Below, in pieces: positions 12,901-24,900 of a stretch of DNA of 64,000 bases. Within the stretch, counting starts at the first letter, position 1. Each line of letters begins with the position of its first letter. Source of the stretch: Valencia hispanica (lineage: Eukaryota > Chordata > Actinopteri > Cyprinodontiformes > Valenciidae); NCBI GenBank assembly GCA_963556495.2, contig OY747721.1, forward strand, positions 11,720,649-11,784,648, in the 5' to 3' direction. The notes beneath the pieces are model-generated. The model saw nothing but the letters and a program-made list of their open reading frames with translations. It made no database searches and was not told the DNA's origin. Made by a program: the position numbers and the translations under genes.

Positions 12901-15900
12901 GTCTGGTGTGTTTAAAGTGAACCGAAAGTGCTGGGGGGTTACCTGGATTAGGGACAGTAAAACCTGAAAGTGTAGGTGGTCATGAAACTGTTCATATTCA
13001 AAATCTACTTAAGATTTACATATTTGTGGAACCTGGTAAAGACCAGATCATGACTTGTTAAAACCCAAAGGGTTAGTACATTTACAAAACATGTCCTGCC
13101 TGTGGGGTGAAGAGTATCATAACAGTAAAAACTCTGTCCTTTTCTTGCATTTCTGTGCTGCTCATTTTCCTGTGTTTTTGAATCCCCTCGCAGCGGTTTC
13201 CTATCAGTAATCATAAACCTGTCTTTCATTCATCAATCATGTTCCCTAGTACTTATACACCCAGGTTTCACTCAGTTCTTAAGCGAAACTCTGCTTCTGC
13301 CTGGCTTACAGCTTCATGTTCATGTTTAAAGCACATCCTTTATTTTGAGTTCTCCAAGATTTTTTTTCCCCTCATCACACCTGCTTGTATCTGCAGCTCT
13401 AAACATATTATGTATTCATTATGCCATCAAGAAACTGCTATTTTTTAAATGTTTTATTTTCTGGTTCATTCATCCATTTAATGTCTATATGCAGACCATA
13501 AAAAACAATGATTAAGTTTTTAGCAAGTTCTAGTTTATCACTTAAAAACAGGCACAAGATCCTATTCTTATTTAGTTTATCACCATCACTGCAGAGATGG
13601 AAACATAAGACAATAACAGCTGTCTATGCTGCAGGGTATCATACTGCAGATACTCATCTTTATTATCTCCCTAGCTTTATAGTTACATTTATAAGTGATG
13701 TGCAGCATTGAGTAAAAAAAAAACCTGCTGGTTAATTGGTAGTTATTTTAGTCTGTAACCTTCCCTGAAAAAACAGTGTGCAGAAATCCAAATACTTACA
13801 GATGCTCCTGTAAATCTCTCCAACATTTTAAAATCTCTTTATGGATCACACAACTCAAGACCGTCCTTGCTGAGCTAGTGATACCAATTAGCTCATCACA
13901 TGGCGAGTATTGCTACTTGAATAGATTGTGGTTAGAGCAAAACGGTGAAGTGAAGAAATAAAGAATGTGTAGATCAATTTATTGTAAAGGGGGGATATGT
14001 AAAGCACAGGCAACTGGCAGGATTAATCAGCATAAATGGCCCAATAAAATAAGCCCACCAACCCATAGACCTGTCACATTTGTTCTGAGACATTTTGGTG
14101 AAGGCTTCTATAAATAGGTTGTTTTTGGAAATGCTTGAATGAATTATTTATTAGGATAAGCTTCGTGGATGCTCAGATATAGTCCTTCTAGAAAGTATTA
14201 AAATATGGCTGATATATTTATTAACTACAGGCAATGTTAAGGTCATAGTTGTGAAGCAGCATTATAAAGAAAAGGGCAATTTATATTTTTTGAGCCAGTA
14301 GTTTCAAAACCCAGCCATGCTGATCTTCACTCATTGTGAAAATTAGTTTCTTTAAGACAACTTTCTTGAAGAATGACTCATGTCATGCAAGCTAGTCTCC
14401 CCCTTGCCCTCTTGTTATAAGGCATTTTTCCACTATGAGAAATTCCAGGTAATTTTACTGGACCTTGACAGTATGCACGTCTCTCCAATTTGCTGGGCCG
14501 GCCAGATATGGCTGTTTTTGGGGTCATTTCAGGAACCAACCAAGTACCTGCCTTTGGGTATGTACTTGGAAATTGCCTGGTAGTGTTTCTGGCTGGGAGC
14601 TGTGGTTTAGTAATGTTAATTGGTTGTAACTCAGAGGGAAATGATATCAGCAGACCTTGCCAACAACTGGATTTGTAAAACTGGAAAGTTGCTGGCAAAG
14701 CAGTTTATAACATAGCAAACAGAGACATGGCAGCCATCCCTGCTTCTTCCATCCAGCCATCCATTATCTGGCTGGATGGGGGGGGGGGTCCCTATCTCCA
14801 GCAGTCATGGGGAGGGAGGCAGGGTACACCCTGGACAGGTGGCCAGTCCATGCTTCTTCCATTGTCGATCTCTTATTCTCTGCTACTGTGTGCACCTTTA
14901 GGCACTGATACAGTAAGTCACACTCACTGCCGAAATGGTCGCGATATGTGGACGTCTAAGCTAATTTCTTTAAGGAGACAACAGCTGAGAGGACCGGGGC
15001 AACAGATTACCCCGTCAGAAAGAGGTTCCTGTAAAATTACTCTTAAGTTCCGATACTGGAAACAAATGCAGCATGCCTGAGACTGCTTTGAGATGAATGA
15101 AATACAAGTTTGTTTGGATAAAGAAGTGAAAAGTGATGATTGCAATGAGTGAATGTGGAAAAGTCTAAATACACAAAATCAACTTATTGGAGACATCCTG
15201 ATCCAAACCCAAGTCTTGGGTGAGAGTATTGGTGACGGGATTTATCAGTGATAGGTGACTGTTTTTAGATTATCTATTGTCACCCTGCAGTGTTTGGTTT
15301 TGTTAGCTACATTGTAAAAGCGTTAAGCTGATGTAAAAAGCTAAGATATAACATACCAACTGATGTTATGGAGAAAATAGGAGATATGTTTCAAAGAGAC
15401 CATATTAAGGCAAACAGGATTTCTCTGGATGATCAACCCATCATTGAGGTGGTAAATATAGGTTTTCATCAGCTTTTTTCAACTGCTAAACCCAAAATGC
15501 ATTCTACCCACTTGATACTAAACAGACAACTCAGGGCTACATCGGCTATGTTCACCTTATCCCCAGAAGGTGTGCTGCCTTATGACTGTTTTTGACTTTA
15601 CTACAGATATTTTGAGTTGTTGGTGTTGCTACTTAGCCTCACTGGGTAGACTCCTATTTTGATAACTGGAGCAGAAAAAGCAATTAAGACGATGCCACAC
15701 AGATCAGAAATCAACAAAATGTACTTCCATGTAATTTTTAAATTGTGTGCTGAACTTTTAAACAAGATATTTTTCATGCCTGAAAATAGTATTGTTTATA
15801 TAAGCAAATTATGAATACCTTAAATTATAAATCTTCTGCTGTGTTTCTATATTTTGATCAAATCAGCATCACCCTGGCTAGCTCACAACCTAAACAGGGG

Positions 15901-18900
15901 TAGTATTAAAAAAGTACCAGCTAAGGTAGGTCAAAATGGAAAAAAATACAACCTATAGCCTACCCTCGATCTGAGCCACTGACTTCCATAATACTAAAAG
16001 AGAAACATAATATCCCTGATATGCCCAGATTTGTGTATAGCACAGAATCAATGTTGAGTGATGTATATTGTAACATCTCTTGTGGCTTAAGGTCTTAAAT
16101 CATCTTAACACACTGGAGCCTGAGTAAGTGTATCGGTTTTCTCACAATGACCTGAGCTTTGAATTAAAGGTGAGCTCGACAGGCATCCATCCAGCTGGAG
16201 CATGTGTGGAAAAAGTGAATTCAACCTTTTATGGAAAATAGGAGTTGCAAACCCTACTTGGTGCTCAGGCCACCTTAAATAAACCATAAAACCTTTTGAA
16301 CAAGTGCAGAACTATAATTTTTCATAAATATTAGTTTTCATATCTTTTATGTTTTTTTAAATATTATTTGTGATACCTTCTGTTATTTTTCTCCAGATTT
16401 ATTTACTCTTGCCCAGAAGGGTACCCCAAAGAAGTTCCAATGCAGTTGATGTTGGATTTAGAGAAACCAAAACTCCATCAGTCAAATTTATTTTGTTCGC
16501 AAACTCTAAAAAAAACCCCAAAAAAACCTTATGTCCTTAAAAAGTCGACTCAAAGGGGAAAGTTTTAATAACAGAAAACTGATTTTAAATCTGAGTCTTG
16601 TTTGCTATGTACCGTTTTACTAATTTAACACTTAGTGCACAAAGTAACTGGATGATAATTTTATCATCTACGCCCTGATGATTTTCTGGCTCCCCCCACC
16701 CCCCGTTTAATTTCCCATTGGGTGAAACAACTTCACTATGATACCAAAATGGCAGCTGTTGTATGAACCACAGTAAATTCTTTCATCCTTCTCTTCTTGA
16801 TACGTTCACACCTCTGTGTGTGACTCTAAAAGGCCTGCCTGTTGTTTCCAGAGCTGTTTTTTGGCGATTTGCATTTTAGCAGTCTCCAGCAGCCCACAAG
16901 CTGTCTGCCAAAGTGTGCAGCGAAAGAGGCTTTCATTTCCAAATCCAGCAGTTAAAAGGGCTTAACTGCTAAAGGAGCTCTTAGAAATCGCTGACAATCA
17001 CAATGGCTCATTGATTTGCATATAATGGTAAAGTAACCACGCTTACAGAAAGCTGGTTCGTTCAGTTATATTTTCCTCAAACAGCCTGAGACTTCAAAGT
17101 TCCTTACAGAGGCTCTTTTCACAATGTCAGGTATTTTGCTACAACTGCAGTTGCAGAAGTATTCACACCCCTTCAACTTTTCTACATTTCATGTTTAAAT
17201 TGCAAACTTCAATGGGATTTTTTAGGATTCTATGCAAGGACCTTTACAAACATGTTTATGAAGTCTAACAAAAAGTACACATGGATGCTTTTATGTATAC
17301 GATCTGAAGTGCCCCATACATCATTTGTTCATCCCTACCTCTTTACAGAAGCAATCTACAACTACTTCAGGTGGGGGTTTTTTTGTTTTGTTTTATGTAT
17401 ACAGGTCCTTCACAAAAAATTAGCATATTGTGATAAAGTTCATTCTTTTCCATAATGTAATGATAAAAATTAAACTTTCATATATTTCAGATTCATTGCA
17501 CACCAACTGAAATATTTCAGGTCTTTTATTGTTTTAAAACTGATGATTTTGTCATACAGCTCATGAAAAGTGTTTTTAATACAAAAGAAGTCAACCTTCA
17601 AATAATTATGTTCAGTTATGCACTCAATACTTGGTCAGAAATCCTTTTGCAGAAATTACTGCTTCAATGCGGCGTGGTATGGAGGCAATCAGCCTGTGGC
17701 ACTGCTAAGGTGTTATGGAGGCCCAGGATGCTTCGATAGCGGCCTTAAGCTCATCCAGAGTGTTGGGTCTTGCGTCTCTCAACTTCCTCTTCACAATATC
17801 CAACAGATTCTCTATGGGGTTCAGGTCAGCAGAGTTGGCAGGCCAATTGAGCACAGTAATACCATGGTCAGTAAACCATTTACCAGTGGCTTTGGCACTG
17901 TGAGCAGGTGCCAGGTCATGCTGAAAAATGAAATCTTCATCTCCATAAAGCTTTTCAGCAGATGGAAGCATGAAGTGCTCTAAAATCTCCTGATAGCTAG
18001 CTGCATTGACCCTGCCCTTGATAAAACACAGTGGACCAACACCAGCAGCTGACATGGCACCCCAGACCATCACTGACTGTGGGTACTTGACACTGGACTT
18101 CAGGCATTTTGGCATTTCCTTCTCCCCAGTCTTCCTCCAGACTCTGGCACCTTGATTTCCGAATGACATGCAAGTACTTTCGACCACTGAGTAACAGTCC
18201 AGTGCTGCTTCTCTGTAGCCCAGGTCAGGCGCTTCTGCCGCTGTTTCTGGTTCAAAAGTGGCTTGACCTGGGGAATGCAGCACCTGAAGCCCATTTCCTG
18301 CACACGCCTGTGCACGGTGGCTCTGGATGTTTCTACTCCAGACTCAGTCCACTGCTTCCGCAGGTCCCCCAAGGTCTGGAATCGGTCCTTCTCCACAATC
18401 TTCCTCAGGGTCCGGTCACCTCTTCTCGTTGTGCAGCGTTTTCTGCCACACTTTTTCCTTCCCACAGACTTCCCACTGAGGTGCCTTGATACAGCACTCT
18501 GGGAACAGCCTATTCGTTCAGAAATTTCTTTCTGTGTCTTACCCTCTTGCTTGAGGGTGTCAATTATGGCCTTCTAGGCAGCAGTCAGGTCGGCAGTCTT
18601 ACCCATGATTGCGGTTTTGAGTAATGAACCAGGCTGGGAGTTTTTAAAAGCCTCAGGAATCTTTTGCAGGTGTTTAGAGTTAATTAGTTGATTCAGATGA
18701 TTAGGTTAATAGCTCGTTTAGAGAACCTTTTCATGATATGCAAATTCTATGAGATAGGAATTTTGGGTTTTCATGAGCTGTATGCCAAAATCATCTGTTT
18801 TAAAACAATAAAAGACCTGAAATATTTCAGTTGGTGTGCAATGAATCTAAAATATATGAAAGTTTAATTTTATCATTACATCATGGAAAAGAATGAACTT

Positions 18901-21900
18901 TATCACAATATGCTAATTTTTTGAGAAGGACCTGTATTGTCTCGTGACTGAATTTTATCCCCTATTTTCTCACTAAAGTGTTTCAAGCTCAGACAAGATG
19001 GAGAGTGCAGCTTTCAAGTCAAGCCACAGATTCTCAAAATACATAGTATTTGGGTCCATGTCCTTCTGGAAGGTAAATCCTCGCCCCATTCTGATGTCTT
19101 TTGTGGTCTCCAACAGGTTAGGCTATCTTTAATTTCGTTAACGTTGACCGGCTTCTCTGCTCTCACCGAAGGAAAGCATCCTCACACCATAATGATACCA
19201 TCACCTTGTTTCACTGAGTACAGTGTTTTCAGGGTGATGTGGAGTGTCAGCGTCATGCATATAGGCCAAAGAGTTATAATTTTGGTCCCATCTCAGAGAA
19301 TGTTCCTTTTACCTGTTTTCTGCATCGCCTACAAGGCTCGGGACTTGTGTTTATTTCAGCAAGGACTTTCTTCTTGCCACTCATTCATAAAGGACAGATT
19401 TGTGGGTTGTGTGACTAAAAGTTGTTCTGTCAACAAATATCGGCAGGTCTGCTAAAGCGGACATCTGCAACTCCAGTCCTTGAGTGCCACTGTCCTGCAC
19501 TCATGCTCCAATACACTGAATCAAAAGGCTGAATTACCTCCTTGGCATGTCAGCAAGCTTTGGTCATTAACCATTCATTGGATTCAGGTGTGTTTGAGCA
19601 GGAATGCAGCTAAAAGTTGGACGACAACGCTCATTAAATCTGCAAATTGGTACTGGCATGTGTAAGAAACACTCTGAAGGAAGCAGATATTTCATTCTGC
19701 TAGAAGAATGCAGCTAAATGCCAGTACCGTTATAAAATGCAAATTAAGAAAATCTGCACTATACACCGTTGGGCAAATACACACGTAAGACTGGATTAAC
19801 GAGCTGCAAATAACCTGGAATCAATGCAGAAAATAACAATATAATGCATTTAGTTTAATGTTGTCAACTGGTGCCTGTTTTATGTTCCAGTATTACTCGA
19901 GTCTCACTGCAGCATATCTAAATAACCTTTATCTTTACAATCAAGCATTATCTAAGCGACAGGGAGTGAAAAGATCATAATAGAAAATTAACAGTAATGG
20001 TACAGCAGAGATAAAAAGGGACAAGGGACTGGAGGACAGGTGGAAAAGGTCATCGGACAGCGGAAATGGAAAGACAAAGGTGTTACATAATCTATGCGTG
20101 GGGCATAAAAATAATACAAAACTGATAAGAAGGTAAATGTGAAATGAAGGTGAGAGGCAGAGCTGGATAGAAACAGTTTTCATCATTGCAGTCTCATTAA
20201 AATGTCAGTGTTGGCCAAATATTCAGTGAACTGTGTGGAGTCCTGGGAGACTGCTGCATTTCCACCTTGTATTATCAGCACTCAGTCACTTCAATGACTT
20301 TATTAAACTGTATGTATCATACAATCATTTCATCCTCACTGAAACAGAAGATGCATACGACAATTCAGGAATTGCAGAAACTGTCGAGGTGACAAGGCAA
20401 ATAAGAAGCTGCAGTGTATGGACTATTAAACAACTCCCAAATTCCTGCTTATTTGAATGTTCTGGATTAAAAACAGATATGTAAAAGCATAATATATGCA
20501 GTTTATCTAAGAGCACCTTTTTGCCTTGAAGCCACACACTGAAAGGAGAATGTTGTGTTTTAAGGAGGTGGTGCTTGGAGATAGAAAAACAGGAGGAGAG
20601 TTAGTTACCATATGTCTGTTGGCCGAGGAGAAATACTAAGAGAGAGATGAGAGGCTTATCAAAGTAGTTTAAAGTTCTATTCTTAATTCTCAGTGATACT
20701 AGTAGAAGAAAGAGATACCACGACTGAGATTCTTAACAGACTTAGAGTAGTTTATTCCTCCCAACCTTATCAAATCTGCAAGTGGCAATAAAACACAATA
20801 CTAAAGCTGATATACTATGCAGCATTTTCCTGCATTGTTTTTTTCATATGGTGTCAGGTTTATTTTTATCTTGTCCACTGGTCAATGTTGGGAATGTTCG
20901 GATTTCTATATAAGCTAGTTCCAAGTTCAGTTCACACATTTTAAAATGAACTAGTTAAGCTCATAGTTCATAATTCAAATATTAAAACTAAGTTCACAGT
21001 TCAAAATATGAAATAGTTCATAGTTCTTTTCCCCCCAAATATGTTGTAGTGAGCTATTACCCTCAGACAGAGGTGGATAGAAACTAGTTAGATTTACTCA
21101 GTTACATTTACTTGAGTAACTTTGTGTAAAAATGTACTTGTATAAGTGACTTTACTTCATTGTACTTTTTACTTTCACTATTATAATATTATCAGGAGGT
21201 ATCGCTACTCTTACTTGAGTAAAATTACTGGTTACTCTACCAACACGAGTAACATCAGTGAATGAAGAACAAATACATTTTAATAAAAATGCATTAAATA
21301 GACACATCAACAGTTCGTTATAGTGAGACCTCTTGTTTGTACACAAGCTGCAGAGCCTGTTGTGCCATTAGGAGTTAGTGAATAAACAGTAAATGGAAAT
21401 ACTTTGCCCTGTTCTAACATACAGTTTATGAACATTACTTATTATCTCATCAAGATCTCATGAATCAATTTATTTTGTTAATGTTATTTTTTTGTATTTT
21501 AGTCTTTAGCATACTAGAATTTGCACAGAGCAATAATTTTTATCAGTCTGACATGTTTAAATATTACATCAGATGTTTCAATTAAATTGTTACCAAGTAC
21601 TCAAGAAGCCTCAAATGAAATATTTTTTTAACTTTTACTTGAGTAAAAATATGTTTAAGTAATACTGCTCTTACCTGAGTACAATTTCTGGCTACTCTAC
21701 CCACCTCTGCCCTAATGTTGCCCCCTGATGCACACACACTCAGAGCTCAGTAGGATGTATTGTGTACCACATGGCTTCAAGTCTACAGTAACACATGTTG
21801 CTGTGAGCAGACACCACAGCTAACCTTAGCAACAGGCCACTACAGACCAGATGATGGAGTTATGAAACCAAAATAGGTAAGTCTACCTCAGATGTAGCTG

Positions 21901-24900
21901 CTTAGGTTAATGTTTATGTTAATTCACTGATTGAGTCATCAAATAAACATTAAAAAATGTTTGTCAGCTAGTTCTGTTCCATAAAAAAGTGAATGCATAA
22001 AATGAAGAGATGCACATGATCAGCTTGTATTGCTACAAGTAGTTAGCAATGCAACAATTAGAAAAATAGTAAGCCCCACTGAATTTCCAACTTGCAATTA
22101 TAATGCTCTCAACTCATGTGAGCTAATTCCCAGATCCAAGCCTCAATTTCAGGGGCAAATTTCAAGCTGCATAAGCTATCTTTAGCATTTTATATTTGCA
22201 ATTAGTAGGGCTACTATTAGTAACTGTAAGCAACTGTCTGTTTATTCTTTAGAATGTTAACCTTTACCCCAATGCACATATTTCTAAAAACATGATCAAA
22301 TCCAACATCTTCCATGACAGAAAAAGTGCAACTTTGCTGCACCAGACTGAATGAACAGCAGAATGACCTGTGTAGAAAACTGACTTTCCTCTTATATTCC
22401 TTCTTGCATGTGTTTTTGCTTCCCGACTATTTCCCAACACCACACAGAGACTAAAAAAGTCAGTCTTTGACTCGAAATGCCAACTTCCACACTAAACTGT
22501 TGTTGGTGTGGCCCATTAGTGCTTAGGTATGGTGGGTTCAGTGACAGCACTCCAACATCCAAAATCAAGTGCAGCAAGTAAATTTCAAGACATATGATGT
22601 GGTAAATGTTGTTCACGTTAACTATTTAGTTCTGTCTAGTGCATAGATCGAACAATAATGAGATTAAATTTAAGTTTAGTGCGTTTTAGAGCTTCTTAAA
22701 GATGATATGGTGGAAGATTGACTATCTTCCAGTTTGATTCGCTCATGTTCTTAATCATAAATCCAATCCAATATTTGAATGACATGTGCTCCAAATGATT
22801 ATAGAGGAATAATATTTTTGGAGCCGTCACCTTGCCCGTAGGTGGAGGAGGTGGAATAACTATTCACTCTGTGTCACTGCCTTTATTAGAAGCACTCTAG
22901 AAAGCTGGTGGGCCCACTTAGCACTGTAATAAATACTCTAAGGGAGTGCGGAGAGGGATAGGAGAGAGACATGAAGAAGAGCTGCAGCTGACGGGCTGAG
23001 AGACTGTTGAGAGACAGTGTAGGGAAGTGAGACGGATGGATGCAAAAGATGGAAATCAGAAGGATTAGATTGTTGCAAAATTATTAAAAGGAAGAGAAAA
23101 GATTGGGAGTCACTGGAAGAAATAAGAAAAGCTCAAAATATACCCTAAAGAAAGCTGCCAAAGAACCTCCTGTGACATATGTTTAATAAATTCTGCCACT
23201 TTCCTCTTCATTCCTCTGCAGGATGTTTAGGGGACTGGGCTGCCAGCAGGGGCTTGACAAACATCTGAACTACATGGTCGATGCGGCTTGGAGATCTATT
23301 TTGTCTTGACAAGCACTTGGGTGAATTATGACCTAGCCCCTAGCAGGACACTGCAAACATCTGCTAGCTGATTGGCTCATAAATTCAAGCGCCACCTCGC
23401 TGCCCACCATTCATTATGGTATCTGTAGACAAACAGAGACAACAAGAAAGCTGCTCTGCTGGGCCCAATCTTGGTCCCTGTGGAGATGACCAACAAAATC
23501 TATCAAACTAATCTCTGGCAATTAAGAATACTTGTTAGAGCTGAGCTGAAAGTGGGAAAAAAAACTTACTTGGGTAGTGAAATAAAGGGTAGGAACATGT
23601 TTTTAATTTATATATGAAGATAAATTAATCAGATAAGCAGTATAAACCCATAAACTGCTAAAAAATTAGGTTTAAAAAAAAGTAGGAGTCAGCTAAGTTG
23701 CCTTATAAAACTGTTCAGACACCTTGAACGTTCTTACATTGAAGTTATAACCACAAGCTTTAATGTTTCGGAGGGATTTTAAGTGATTTTTTTCACACAT
23801 ATAACGCACTGAAAGGTGTGGTGTGCATTCGTATTCAACCCCCTTAACTTTGATAACCCTAAATAAAGGTGGGTACAACCATTTGCCTTTACAGGGGTTC
23901 TGTGAAGGCCTTTTTTTTGGAGTACATTAGTGAACAAGAGCATCATGAAGAGTTAGGTTAAATTTTTTTTATCAAGTTTTGAGGATCTCATGGATCACTG
24001 TTCAATTCATCATGCAAAAATTATTTGAACACAGCATTTCTTTTACGCATATCTCATGAAATATAGTAACCTACAAAATATTGCATCCAAGCAGTCCTTT
24101 GCAGTCGGGATGGTGTACATTCTGATAAGATGTGTAGCACGTACGTACCCACGTTCATGAGGAGGCGGTCTTCTCAGTCAGTCGGTAGATAAAGTAAGCT
24201 AGCCACCCAAGACACCCGCACAAACTCTACGTAAGTCAGAGAAGAATTTTATCGAGCCCTACAAAGAGAGCAAAAATGGCCTCTGACCGTCACAGAGCTC
24301 GGACCAATGAGCACGCGCTTGAACATCAGGGGAGTGTGCATTTTGATGACTGGAGTTCCTGTAACGGCCACTGGTGGCAGCACTGTAAAAAAACTTCACA
24401 GAGCTGCTTTAAGAGATTTTATTGATACTTCACTGTCTTAAGTTGATCAGTATGTCAGTGAACTTCTAGATATTAATCCATGACTTTGGTATAAACACGA
24501 CGTGACACAGAGGCACATTTCTTTTACCCACTGGTCACTATGGGCTGGCTCAGAGTTATATCTTTGGGTCAGGCAGTCCTACTATCACAAACATAAATGG
24601 GTGGAGTTTGCTAAACTCTTCGGGGACTTCCATGTGATTTGATTAAACGAGACCAAGATTGAGTTTTTCAACGGAAAACACTCCAGGTGGGTCTGGTGTA
24701 GAACATTGAACATTGAACAACATGAATATTGGCTCTTTTCCACCAGTACATACTTTGATCGACTCAACTCAATTTTATACAGTTTGGGTTGTTTTCCTTT
24801 ACACACCAAGTACCACCTCAGTGTGGGTCATCATAGCATTGCCATGTTGCTATTTTCCTTAAAGCTCCAAATGTGCTCAGTCGCTATTGTTAGTTTTTAG

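Larger units (their letters stand above)
17120..19440 (-). mobile_element. Older Tc1-like relic, split by a younger Tc1 insertion
   Basis: Tc1-type terminal text lies at 17150-17400 (CAGAAGTATTCACACCCCTT onwards). Minus-strand transposase-like remnants lie at 18937-19440, including ACACCATAATGATACCATCA, the reverse of the familiar HHGG region. The two parts are separated exactly by the complete element at 17402-18934 and its TA duplication. Many stops and gaps show that it is long dead. Confidence 0.6.

Noticed and set aside
14378..14698. 106-aa minus-strand ORF in stac2 intron 1
   Set aside because: Its sequence has the look of a decayed TTTTTCCACTATGAG-type MITE. There is no domain and other frames overlap it.
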